Assembly: GCA_019828565.1 (NCBI GenBank)
Contig: JAHDYR010000022.1
Span: forward strand, 154,885-218,884
DNA from: Carpediemonas membranifera
Lineage: Eukaryota > Fornicata
Reading direction: 5' to 3'
Length of the DNA stretch: 64,000 bases
Shown: positions 28,559 to 36,950 of the stretch, piece after piece
Position numbering within the stretch: position 1 is the first letter of the stretch
Layout of the letters: each line of letters opens with the position of its first letter
Program-made: the position numbers and the translations under genes
Notes under the pieces: model-generated
Database searches by the model: none
What the model saw: the letters and a program-made list of their open reading frames with translations, nothing else
What the model was told of the DNA's origin: nothing

Positions 28559-28577
28559 ACTGCCAGCGTGGACCTGA
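25851..28577 (+). CDS. Ty3 gag-protease-RT polyprotein, 3'-truncated
   Basis: About 902 element codons plus a few DIRS-A codons. The ATG lies in the last 8 bp of the candidate LTR. Gag is ~1-425, helical, with a CDRHGWNSKHTTKDC cysteine-histidine motif at its end. The aspartic protease has LDTGADVCVIS and LIGKDLLR. RT has FCVAFNDLNDAT, SLDLRSGYWQQ, VPFGLKNAP and VYVDDIFLYA. The reading frame is unbroken until the truncation just before RNase H. Confidence 0.85.
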   Translation: MAQYRYSASTESHSGLSVIDVSSLTTGYEIWLREVGNVKRPRSFLHAFTAKTLELLQATWRPTSTFPTFESFWDSLIPDVVSQAQHAKQEPDRHATSCRARYRAIIDALQDDLFLLCAAAANTYKDSPLLDPAMRRMQAVYDRAEAELNDKLASLCTASHDRHEADPDATLTFATLTNPLDDKPARSAADVARIVNSLPSAATAAPSASVSVRDQLRAEARTILPHLYLTLMPTLDRGARLKAITSKGTQLYGQNAAHRLNTLRLQKACDGYNPVVEADGYHKIPDSALRAAVRSVALKGYDDDAIPLYEALIERDSDGNWRPARDCIDALSTLETDHLGQIVVPWQAYAVSTKTKPIPADNKAPHDNSQCSNKDTSAREGQPLKPKAHKVEGQDPFKQFKDKEHFYIPKSFNRWCDRHGWNSKHTTKDCGANQRDGAVGEVQTTSIPIQTTVTVAGTVQLPAKLDTGADVCVISEHLAPKIPGNIQWRESDLRLFAADDRVISVGKIATMSITLPGMDGKTVTLDWDVHMITGTSDRMLIGKDLLRHIGYVLNDRLLILPSEKPDDKDDLEEHNMIDADVFEAASTSDSKHSLAVTIPDDHGTEFANKVRSIVEEFDEVFDPALPPEGSKLQPHKIELTRDFHLKCRPRQLVGEAGSAALSEIEKMKKLGIIRDSQSEHASRHTMATKKNGEPRFCVAFNDLNDATKDDAFPLPDLRDLPHEAGGCSYFASLDLRSGYWQQLMEPASIPLTSFVVPGHQFEFLRVPFGLKNAPSKFQRAMEAVLDGIPGHRVYVDDIFLYARTEEGFLNTLRLTLQRAKDNRLRLRADKCTIGAAEVEVCGFIINSSGRSVSPGRVAALKELPAPTTVTELRRTMGKFNHLANYLPQLSSATAPLNALLKGSLPAWT

Positions 28578-28620
28578 AGAGCGGATATTACCAAGTCCTG
28601 GTCGAACAGACGGGTCGGAA

Positions 28621-30570
28621 ATGGCTAGGCTTCCAGCACGAAGGGAACACGTACCGCTGGAACGCGCTTCCTTTCGGCCTCAACACGGCCCCGGAAGCAT
28701 TTCAATCGATCACGGCGCAGGCGGCGAAGATCATCCGCCGAGAGCTCTCTCTCACAGTGTTCGTCTACCTAGACGACCTGTTGTTCGCCGACCCATCACA
28801 GCAAGAGCTAGCACGAAAGATGCCCGAAGTCCTGAAGATAATGGAGCGGCTAGGAATGATAATCTCGAGAAACAAGTGCGTTCTTACACCGACACGACGA
28901 ATCGAGTACCTGGGAATAGTTATCGATACGCGCAAGAACACAATGTCTCTTCCGAACGACAAGCGCGTGGAGCTGAGAAGAATGATCGATCAGGTGCTCA
29001 AAGAACGAAGAACAACGAAGATAGAACTCCAGCGACTCATTGGCAAACTCCTTTTCGCCAGATTCGCAGTAGGAGCAAGAACGCTTCCTCGACTGAGAGA
29101 ACTCCAGTTAATGGTGACTGCGCCGAGTCAGCGATTTACGAGAGCCTCCATGCCCCGAGACGCCCGCACAGACCTCAGATGGTGGGCGCGTGTGATCGCG
29201 ACAGACCCGCAGTACGCAATGCAGGGGTCACCGCGACCGGAGATCAGGGTCGAGACAGACGCCTCGGACGTAGCTTACGGCGCGACAATATGGACAGACA
29301 GCGAGAGGATGGAGATCCAGGGCCGGTTCAAGCAGTCATTCATACACAAGTCGATCAACTGCAAAGAGACGAGGGCCATAACCACGGCGCTGCGACACTG
29401 GGCACATGTGATCCGAGACAGAGATGTCCTGATCGCGGGAGACAACACCTCGTCACTCGCGTGGGTTGCGAAGAGTTCGACGAAGGCCCCAGCCCACATT
29501 CGCCGGGAGATCGCCGACCTACACGACTTCCTGCATGCCAACGGTTGCCGCTTGAGAGTCAAACATATCGCAGGTGTATTCAACACAACGGCCGATGCTC
29601 TGTCGAGGTACAAGAAGCTCGATTGGGCCATGCCAGCAGCCCTGCTGGCAGCTGCGATAGAGAGGTGGGGGAGCAGTGGACCGAGCGCTGTTCGCGGCCG
29701 AAAGGTTCTTACCCCAGGACTACGACTACTGCAGAGACGCGTTCACAGCGAACTGGACAGAGTGCCGGTCAATGGCGGTCCCCCGGTGGCCATGCTCGAC
29801 CGAGTGGCCGAACGACTGGAGGCAATCGTAGACCAACGAGAAGAGAGACATCCCAGTCAACAACAGTCAGGAATCCTAGTTATCGCCCCAGTCAGGCAGA
29901 CGAACATCGACTTGCGCCTTATCCGAGTCGCACAGGAGACAGTCAACGCATCGCTACCAGCCCACTGGTGGGCAGACACGGAGTTGGCGGTACTGTTCGA
30001 GGGCAAGACACACATTCCCTTCAGGGCGTACTGGGTCCCGGTGATGACGTCAGCCTCGGAATCTTCCTATCAGCATCAGCAGTGCAAGCGCGACACCGAG
30101 CACTAAGAGCCGCAGGCGTGACACCCGACAGAACCAGAACGCAGATAATATGGTCCCGGGCTAGCCGTCCTAAGAACGAGGACGTCGAGAGAAAGGTCGC
30201 GTCCAGCCCGCTCCTGCTCCGCCTCGAGAAGGTGACGCGTGATCGAATTGCAACAGAGACCGCAAAGTTCACATTCTTCCGCAACATGACCAGAGAACCA
30301 GATGACTCGGACTTCGAGGCCTACCTCGGACAAAATGACGACCCGGCACCAACCCCACGGGAAGCTGCATGGGAGATCGTACGACAAGCCCACGAGAAAA
30401 TCCATGACCAGAAGTGGGTGCAAGAGTTCGAGGAGGTGGCAATCGCGGGGGATGATGACGACACACTGCTATGGTACATGATAGGGGAGGTGCCCTTCCT
30501 CGCCAAAGACTCACTGCTAACGAAGGAGGCAAACATCAGAGATGGAATGACCGCATGGGCGAACCCATAG
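28621..30570 (+). CDS. Long open frame overlapping DIRS-A RT, N-terminal part of the recombinase ORF
   Basis: 649 codons without a stop in the -1 frame relative to RT. Most of it is the compositional shadow of RT, but from about 30020 (GIFLSASAVQARHRALRAAG ... ATETAKFTFFRNMT) it looks like the N-terminal region of a DIRS tyrosine recombinase ORF. In DIRS elements the recombinase ORF normally overlaps RT. It closes at 30570, 10-100 bp after the recombinase core frame opens. Confidence 0.45.
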   Translation: MARLPARREHVPLERASFRPQHGPGSISIDHGAGGEDHPPRALSHSVRLPRRPVVRRPITARASTKDARSPEDNGAARNDNLEKQVRSYTDTTNRVPGNSYRYAQEHNVSSERQARGAEKNDRSGAQRTKNNEDRTPATHWQTPFRQIRSRSKNASSTERTPVNGDCAESAIYESLHAPRRPHRPQMVGACDRDRPAVRNAGVTATGDQGRDRRLGRSLRRDNMDRQREDGDPGPVQAVIHTQVDQLQRDEGHNHGAATLGTCDPRQRCPDRGRQHLVTRVGCEEFDEGPSPHSPGDRRPTRLPACQRLPLESQTYRRCIQHNGRCSVEVQEARLGHASSPAGSCDREVGEQWTERCSRPKGSYPRTTTTAETRSQRTGQSAGQWRSPGGHARPSGRTTGGNRRPTRRETSQSTTVRNPSYRPSQADEHRLAPYPSRTGDSQRIATSPLVGRHGVGGTVRGQDTHSLQGVLGPGDDVSLGIFLSASAVQARHRALRAAGVTPDRTRTQIIWSRASRPKNEDVERKVASSPLLLRLEKVTRDRIATETAKFTFFRNMTREPDDSDFEAYLGQNDDPAPTPREAAWEIVRQAHEKIHDQKWVQEFEEVAIAGDDDDTLLWYMIGEVPFLAKDSLLTKEANIRDGMTAWANP

Positions 30571-31244
30571 AATGCCCACCACTCCACCGGGCCCTGATCA
30601 AGGCCTGTGGCAGATTGGCTGGAAGGTGCCCAACGTCAAGCCAGCGTCGAACAGGGAAAGCATGGCCAATAGCCAGGGAGACCCTGTCACAGGCCGCGGT
30701 GCAAGCAGGCAAGAGCGCCACACCAGCATTGACTCAAGCAATAGCTTTCGGGCTGGTCGGGTTCGCGACAATATCTCGGTCGGGGGAGATACGGGGGCTC
30801 TCAACATCAGACGTCGAACGACACGGCAGGGACATCACCATCACCATACGACGCTCCAAGACATCGGATGAACCCATGCTAAAGCTGGTCCCTAACGTCC
30901 CCGGAGACGACAACCCGGCAGACTGGCTTGCGAGACATATGGAAAACCTCCCAGATGAAGGACCCCTGTGGCGCTCATTCGAGGCCAGGGACGCGCTGAT
31001 CAAGGACAACAGGTCCTCCCTGATGAACAGAGACCACCCTTGGAGAAGATGGGAGATGTCCATGGACCTAGAGGAGGTGCTGCGCGCGTCGGGCCACTCA
31101 TTCCGGAGAGGAGGCGCAGTCCACATGATGAAGCTAGGTGTAGCCCCAGCAGTGATCCAAGCAATCGGGGGCTGGAAACAGCTCGACTCGATGCAGACCT
31201 ACGTCAGTGAAGCCGTGCGCCTCTCCACGAGCGCTTGGGTGTAG
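30471..31244 (+). CDS. DIRS-A tyrosine recombinase, catalytic domain
   Basis: Coding-like from about 30560 (MGEPIECPPLHRALIKACGR). Catalytic residues: arginine in ISRSGEIRGLSTSDV, HSFRRGGA (H-x2-R), GGWKQLDS and the tyrosine in MQTYVSEA. The second His/Trp box position is GGW, which is seen in such enzymes. It would integrate the circular cDNA without a target duplication. The join to the upstream part needs a frame change at about 30560, so this copy is probably not functional. Confidence 0.8.
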   Translation: MVHDRGGALPRQRLTANEGGKHQRWNDRMGEPIECPPLHRALIKACGRLAGRCPTSSQRRTGKAWPIARETLSQAAVQAGKSATPALTQAIAFGLVGFATISRSGEIRGLSTSDVERHGRDITITIRRSKTSDEPMLKLVPNVPGDDNPADWLARHMENLPDEGPLWRSFEARDALIKDNRSSLMNRDHPWRRWEMSMDLEEVLRASGHSFRRGGAVHMMKLGVAPAVIQAIGGWKQLDSMQTYVSEAVRLSTSAWV

Positions 31245-31687
31245 AAGGACGAGAAAGACGGATAATACATAGAATATGATTGCATAAGGCCCCATTAGAC
31301 TGTACAATAGGCCATGTAAGAGTTAAAGATATGATAGAGAGCAGAAGAGAAGGCGGGAGAAAGGAGAAACCGCAGCAGATTGTCACTAATGGTTAATAAG
31401 ATCGATATATCGAAGACTATCGAAGAATTGGCCGGAGAGAGTGAGAAAATGCCGGCGATGGAAATGGCCAAAACCGCGCACAAAGAATGACTATCAGGCT
31501 GTGAAAATATGTGCCTGAGAGATGGGCATCAATGGCATGCTGGGAGGCACAGGAGACCAGAGAAATAATTTCTGAAGAGAAAATTTTTATTATATGATGG
31601 CGGGATACATCAATTGGAGACTTCGACCGTAGTCGACTGTAAGTCGGCGAGACGTCAGCTCCGGCGTGAGATAATGGAGCATGGGCG
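31245..31687. other. Spacer between DIRS-A and DIRS-B
   Basis: About 440 bp, A/G-rich, no ORF. It probably holds the right end of DIRS-A and the left end of DIRS-B; I could not identify terminal repeats. Confidence 0.45.
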
Positions 31688-31933
31688 ATGGATCTGCCTG
31701 ATTCGATTTATTCGAGCCGAACGAATCGGGATCGAATCAATTACGGCCAGATGGCTGAAGAAACCGAGAACAACACCGGGGACCGCACGCCTGAAGCAGA
31801 GAAGATCCCAGATCCGCAGAAGCGCATCAACGAACTAACAGGCGAGTTATTGACGCTTCGAGATTTAATGTCGCTGGAGTGGCGCCACCCGGACTCACTA
31901 GCCAAGCGTAACGAGTCAGAATGGCTGCAGATG

Positions 31934-32015
31934 TGTCGGTTGAAATCATTTACAGTAAACCGCAGCGGGGTAAAAGTGGTCAAAACTGGACGGAGCAGTT
32001 TATAGACCGGTGACA
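31934..32015 (-). repeat. 3' LTR of copy A (82 bp)
   Basis: Reads TGTCACCGG...AACCGACA on the element strand, with CTATAAAC near its start and GGTTTACTGTAAATG near its end. Identical to 36208-36289 and to both LTRs of copy B. Confidence 0.95.
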
Positions 32016-32073
32016 CTACCTCCCTTTTTGATGAGAAAACCCCCAACCTGCAAGGAACGGGGGAAAAAGATGG

Positions 32074-34570
32074 TTAGTAGAGTTTCAGGTTCTTCCTCGC
32101 CTTACGGGCCAACCTCTTCATCTCCTCGAGGTGTTTCACTCCCGAGAGTGGTTCTTCCGTTATGTTTTCGAATCCTACCCACTTGATGGCGGCTGTCCCT
32201 TCTTTCCAGTCTACCGATACTACTCGCTCTACCTCCCATTTTTTTCTGGTCGAAGCTTGCAAGTTGAAGCATCATCGTGTCCGTTACGGCATCCGTGTCG
32301 AACATCATGAGTTTTTCAATGTGGGTTGATCTGGTCGATCCGTCGAGTATCGACTGCAGGACTATTCTGTTATTATCAAGTACATCGTGTACCTTCCATG
32401 GGCCCCTGTTGCGCGCGTCTAGCTTCTGAGGGGCCTCATCTTTCCAGAGGACGTAGTCACCCGGCTTCAGTTCGGTGTTGACTATTGTCTTTTGGCCCGG
32501 GCCCACACTCTCTCTGGCAGTGGTCTCCAGGGCGTTAAGGGCCAGCTCCAGGTCCTTTTTGAACTCTGGGAAATCTCTGATCGGAGAGTTGTTGTCGTTC
32601 GTCCACCAGCTTGTAAACATGTTGTGCTCATGGCCAAATATCAGCTCGTGCGGGGAGAACTTCGTGGCCGTATGTGTCGTGCCGTTGATAATCATCTGGA
32701 CCGTCGGTAGGAGTCCGCACCACTGGTCTTTGTAGGCTATTGCCAGGACAAGCCACCGTAGGTGTCTTCCAATCTCCGCATTCCTTCTCTCCACGAGACC
32801 ATTGCTCTGTGGATGAAACGGGATGGTGAAGTGGTGTGCGACTTTCAATGACGTTGTGAGTTGTTCAACTATCGAGTTCGCGTACTCCGGGCCGCCGTCG
32901 GACAGAATCTCCGCCGGTATCCCGTGTCGCGTGAAAACGTGGTCCCATAGGGCCCTGGCGGAGGTCTCGGCGTCGATCGATGCGACTGCGACGAGCTCGG
33001 TGTATCTTGTAAACATGTCTACAGCCACAATGATGTAGCGAGCGCCCAGCGAATCCGTTGGGAGAGGGCCAATTGTGTCGACTGCCACTGTCTCCCATGG
33101 TCTGGTGCGTCTTGTCTGGCCCTTTTGGGCGATAAAGTAGTCCTTGATGCGAGTCTTCAGACAAATGGGACACGTCTTGATGTGCTTTTTGACGTCCAAG
33201 AGCATCCCCGGCCAAAATGCAGACGTGGCGAGTGCTTGGAACGTTGAATTTGCTCCCGTATGAAATTGGTGAGCGGTCCGAAGGGCCTTGTCGCGTGTCT
33301 CTCCCTTGGGGATAATCGGCACTCCGTCCTTGAAGTAGATCGAGTTTTCGATGGATACTCCCTCTAGTTTCTCCCAGCCGACTCGAGTTGACTCAGGTGC
33401 CATGGCCTGGGCAGCCTGGATCAACTCAAGGGTCAGCCCTGGGCCGGCGTCCTCCGCCTCTAGCAGGTTCAGCTGCGGCCCGAGGTCCCCTCGGGGAAGG
33501 ATACGCGACAGCATGTCTGCCATCTTGTTTGTCTCTCCAGCAATATGCTCGATCGTAATGTTGTAGTCCGACAAGACAGACGTCCACCTGAGGAGTTTCT
33601 TGGAAAGCTCCTTCCTCTGCATGAGATATACCAGATTCTGGTGGTCGGTGCGGATCTGTATGTTGTCCTTGAGGCGGAAAAGTTGAGCCATGTCAGGTCT
33701 CGTGAGACAAAAGATGATAGCATGAAGCTCTTGTTCGTAGGTCGGCCACCTAGTCTGGGTTGGCGTATGACACTTTGCGAAGAGCGAGACGATCTCTCGG
33801 TTGCCGGAGTCGTCTTCTTGGAACAGAATGCCCCCTAGTCCGTCGTTCGACGCGTCCGTCTCGAGGGTCCACTTCTTTGAGAAGTCGGGGAAATGGAGGA
33901 CTGTGTCTGAGCTGAGTCTCTCCTTGAACGTTGTAAACGCCTCTTCTTGTTTGGGGTTCCAAGTTATGTTCTTTGAGTTCTCCTGTGCCGTTAGCATCTC
34001 GTTGAGAGGTTTGAGGATTCGTGATGAGTCCGGGACGAACTGGGCGACATAGTTGAATGATCCCAGTGTCCTCTGAAGCTCCTTTGCGGTGGACGGGAGC
34101 GGTATGGCGTTTACCGCCTCTACCTTCTCTGGGGCAAGTTGTTTCCCCTTCTCCGAGACAATATACCCGACGGCCTCGACGTGGGCTGAGCCTATCGTGC
34201 ACTTCGGGCCTTTAAGGCGCAGTGAATAATGTCTACAGATCCTGAAGACGGTTTTGATCAGGGTGAGAAACTGGGCCTCGGTCTTGGCGTAAATCAAGAT
34301 GTCGTCAAGATAGATGTCCACCCCTTTGTGGAGGACCTCGGCGAACGCCTTCTGCATGGCGCGTTGGAATCTCGCCGGGGCGTTCATCAGGCCGAATGGA
34401 CATCTGGTGAACTCGCAGTATGCGTCTGGAGTGACAAAAGCGGTTTTGGGGATATCTTCCTCGTGCATCCGCATCTGGTAGTAGCCTTGTCTGAGGTCTA
34501 GGCCTGCAAAGTATTTACAGCCTGATGCTCGGTCTACAAACTCGCGCGTGTTAGGCAGGGGAAGTTATCC
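32074..34570 (-). CDS. Copy A RT-RNase H-integrase-chromodomain (3' part)
   Basis: RT palm: FAGLDLRQGYYQM, CPFGLMNAPARFQ, YLDDILIYA. RNase H: ETDASNDGLGG, EQELHAIIF, RTDHQNLVYL, NKMADMLSR. Integrase: HQFHTG ... CPICLKTR zinc module, then VDTIGPLP, LSDGGPEYAN, HPQSNGLVERRNAEI. The long frame shifts at an A-run near 32240 (7 A here, 6 in copy B); the other frame carries a chromodomain (WEVERVVSVDWKEG ... IKWVGFENITEEPL) to the stop at 32074. Chromodomains in chromoviruses steer integration to chromatin marks. Confidence 0.88.
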
Positions 34571-36186
34571 CTCACTGTCTTGGAGTTTAACTCCTTGTAG
34601 TCAATGCAAAGACGGATCTTGGTCGATCCTTTGTGGCCCTGCCTGACTACTACGATCGGCGAGCTGTACGGCCCAGTCGAGTCCTGGATTATCCCGTCTC
34701 GCCTGAGTTGTTCTAGCTCTGTCGACACCAGGCCTTGGGTCACTGGGTCGAGTCTGCGAGCGCGGCATTGTACAATTGCCCGCTCGTCTATCAGTTCAAT
34801 CGACATGGGTTCCAGTCGAGACCCTTCCTTGGGTAGTTCTTCCTCGAAGATATCGTCAAATGAGTTGATTATCTCGAGAATCTCGGGTCGGATCTTCGAC
34901 TCCGGGACGTGGACACCACAGTAGTCGTCGGTTATCGCCATGTTTGCGTCCTCCGTGAGATATTCATGGTAGAACGGCAGCCAGTCCTCGTCCTCCTCAA
35001 TTGAGGAGAGCTTGTGCAGGTTAAGGTTGAGTGTGCCATCGCCAATGAGTGCGAGTGACCTCAGCAAGTCACACCCGATGAGAACCTTGAAGAACTCACC
35101 GGGGAGTACGTAGTACTTCCATGTAACCTCCAACGGTGTGACACCTAGTGCTGGGAATGCTGCCTTAAATGTGACTGCTTGATCTGTCACGAGGGAGCGT
35201 CCGTCTCCTAGCGTGACCTTGATCTTTTCCTCGAGAGAGGTCTGCACTGTGTCCTTGGGTAGGGTACGTAGTGCCTTCGAACTAATGAAGCTTCGGCTTG
35301 CACCAGTGTCTACAACGAACGAGTAAGTTTTGCCTTTTACAGTAGCGGGGGTCGTCAGTGGACCCTTCCCGCCCTTCTCGTTAGTCGACGCGCTGTCGGC
35401 GTTGTTGTTCTCGCTGTAGCGGGGGTGCTTATCGCATCTGAAGTCCATGTGGGGACCGCCACAGAAACGACAGGGGCGCGACGGCTTCTTGGGTCCGTCG
35501 GCCGGCGGGCGCTTGGCCGCGTCCGGGCGGTACTGGGCCTTCCTGGCCTGGGCCGGGGCCTTGGGTCCGCCGGCCGGGGTTTGCGAGAGGGGTTGATCAT
35601 GGTCATACGCCCTAGCAGCCCTAAGAGCCACCGCTACGGTGTCCTCGAAGGTCTTGACGTTGTGGAGAGCAAGCAAGGTCTGTGCCTTCTTGCGGAATGC
35701 TGTCGGGTTCAGGGACTCCCTGAAGAGCCGTGCAGCCAGCTTATCAAAGCTTGCGAGCAGTTCGTCGGCATTGGGGTTGTCGTCGATGGGGTCCAAGAAC
35801 CCTTCTGGGTCTGGCGTCTTGGAGTAGAGCTCGATGCGCTTGCGGAATGCTGCCGCTTGTAGTCTCGTGCCAGCTTCGAAGTTGCGTGCGGTGCTCGGCA
35901 CCATGGGGAAACGAAGGTCTTGGAGCTCTTCGACGAGTGCTAAGATGGAGTGGGGAAGGAGCCGCTGGCGACACCATTCGGTGAAGTTCTTGAGAGTGTA
36001 GTTCTTGTCGGATGTGTCTATGCCTTCGGCCTTGAGTTCGAGGGCAAATGACTCCTCAATGAGGACGGACAGTGGGATGCTTGGGTTTTGTATAGTAAAA
36101 ATCGTTGCTCGGCGCTCAAACTCCTCAAGAGTCTCTAGTGTTAGATTTGAAGGAGAAAGCTCAGGAATTTGAACAGTTAACGACAT
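34534..36186 (-). CDS. Copy A gag-protease-RT (5' part of the polyprotein)
   Basis: 550 aa from ATG 36186. Gag has a helical N-terminus and a knuckle-like CRFCGGPHMDFRC at about residue 248. Protease follows (VVDTGASRSFIS, LIGCDLLRSLAL), then RT up to LCIDYKELNSKTVRDNFPC. The frame ends at a TAG in the RT. Reading back one base at the CCCC run gives the expected LPNTREFVDRASGC and continues into the next frame. The same break is in copy B. Confidence 0.85.
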   Translation of the reverse strand: MSLTVQIPELSPSNLTLETLEEFERRATIFTIQNPSIPLSVLIEESFALELKAEGIDTSDKNYTLKNFTEWCRQRLLPHSILALVEELQDLRFPMVPSTARNFEAGTRLQAAAFRKRIELYSKTPDPEGFLDPIDDNPNADELLASFDKLAARLFRESLNPTAFRKKAQTLLALHNVKTFEDTVAVALRAARAYDHDQPLSQTPAGGPKAPAQARKAQYRPDAAKRPPADGPKKPSRPCRFCGGPHMDFRCDKHPRYSENNNADSASTNEKGGKGPLTTPATVKGKTYSFVVDTGASRSFISSKALRTLPKDTVQTSLEEKIKVTLGDGRSLVTDQAVTFKAAFPALGVTPLEVTWKYYVLPGEFFKVLIGCDLLRSLALIGDGTLNLNLHKLSSIEEDEDWLPFYHEYLTEDANMAITDDYCGVHVPESKIRPEILEIINSFDDIFEEELPKEGSRLEPMSIELIDERAIVQCRARRLDPVTQGLVSTELEQLRRDGIIQDSTGPYSSPIVVVRQGHKGSTKIRLCIDYKELNSKTVRDNFPCLTRASL

Positions 36187-36207
36187 CAGCACAGCTAATA
36201 CTAGTAT

Positions 36208-36289
36208 TGTCGGTTGAAATCATTTACAGTAAACCGCAGCGGGGTAAAAGTGGTCAAAACTGGACGGAGCAGTTTATAGACCGGTGACA
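36208..36289 (-). repeat. 5' LTR of copy A (82 bp)
   Basis: Followed on the element strand by ATACTAGTATTAG; with the last LTR base this is the 12-bp palindrome AATACTAGTATT. The gag ATG is only 21 nt after the LTR. Confidence 0.95.
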
Positions 36290-36889
36290 GATGCTCTACA
36301 GGGACATCGTCCTCCACCCGAGCTGGACAACCGAGACGATCAAGCTTCAGCTAATGCTCCGTCATGAGCTTCTCCTCATTAAGGACATCAATGGCTTTCA
36401 CTACGCCGACGCAGTCAAGGACTACGTCAGAGCCCGACGTTCCAGGATCCGTGATTCCGAGAGCCTCACCGTCCTCATCGCAGAGGCCCGCTCCAGTGCC
36501 AGAGTCGCCCCCAAGAGCGATAAGCGCCCCAGAAAAAACTAATTGTGCAAGACCATCAATCAACCGAACCACCACTCCCCACAACCCGTCGAGCGGGTTC
36601 TCTCCGCCACTCAGTGGCCGCGTGGCGGCGCTTGGGAGCGCCATCCGACGTGGTCTCTTGGGTTGGCGACGGCATACCCATCGAACTGACACAACAACCG
36701 AGCAATCCTCGAATATTCCATCTCCCAGAGAAGGACTTAGCCAAGCTCGATCCGCTGGTGCGCGAAATGCTCTCATCGGGTGCCATACACCGCGTCTCAT
36801 CACCACCGAAGCTCACATGTCCTCTCTTTCCAGTCCCGAAGGGTACAGACAAATGGAGAGCAGTCCACAACCTCATACCGCTCAACAAG

Positions 36890-36950
36890 TGTGCCGGGGC
36901 GAAGAGATTGGAACATTTACATAAACTGCGGACGTGGATGCCTTATGACA
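36890..36950 (-). repeat. 3' LTR of the 61-bp-LTR element
   Basis: On the element strand it runs TGTCATAAGG...CCGGCACA. The pol reading frame ends at a TAA inside it (36943-36945). Identical to 41294-41354. Confidence 0.95.

Larger units (their letters stand above)
25340..30106 (+). pseudogene. DIRS-A reverse transcriptase/RNase H, split by a Ty3 insertion
   Basis: The 5' part (25340-25801) ends ...ALTKGAWL, the 3' part (28559-30106) resumes TASVDLKSGYYQVLVEQ in the same frame, so the RT was cut between its first finger motifs and the palm. RT motifs: RLIHDLRPVNWY, VDLKSGYY, LPFGLNTAPEAFQ, VYLDDLLFA. RNase H: ETDASDVAYG, KETRAITTAL, IAGDNTSSLAWV, FNTTADALSR. Near 29690-29780 a coding-like stretch (ALFAAERFLPQDYDYCRDAF) lies in another frame, so there is also an indel pair. 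RT class is clearly DIRS-like rather than LTR-type Ty3. Confidence 0.85.
24560..31250 (+). mobile_element. DIRS-like retrotransposon A (gag, RT-RNase H, tyrosine recombinase), interrupted
   Basis: A tyrosine-recombinase retrotransposon on the plus strand. Order: gag (24752), RT/RNase H (25340 on), overlapping frame into the tyrosine recombinase (to 31244). A truncated Ty3 element occupies 25802-28558. Boundaries are approximate because I could not find the terminal repeats typical of DIRS. The left end directly abuts tRNA-Gly. At least two frame changes (near 29650-29780 and 30560) suggest the copy is inactive. Confidence 0.8.
31934..36289 (-). mobile_element. Ty3 chromovirus-type element, 82-bp LTRs, copy A
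   Basis: 4356 bp, minus strand, target duplication GATG at 31930-31933 and 36290-36293. LTRs are identical. Order from the 5' end (36289): LTR, palindrome, gag with zinc knuckle, protease, RT, RNase H, integrase, chromodomain, polypurine tract, LTR. Copy B at 55736-60093 is nearly identical, with a few substitutions and single-base length differences in homopolymers. Confidence 0.95.
31751..36542 (+). pseudogene. DIRS-B gag-like gene split by the 82-bp-LTR element
   Basis: 5' part 31751-31933 (MAEETENNTGDRTPEAEK ... SEWLQM), 3' part from 36294 (LYRDIVLHPSWTTETIKLQL) to the stop at 36542. The two parts are in the same frame once the element and one copy of GATG are removed. Product about 143 aa, with a basic C-terminus. 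ATG 31688 in the same frame is an alternative start, but it precedes the hairpin. Confidence 0.65.

Noticed and set aside
31245-31687. Search for DIRS split direct or inverted terminal repeats
   Set aside because: I could not find matching segments by eye between 24560-24750, 31245-31687 and 42834-43000, so no repeats are annotated.
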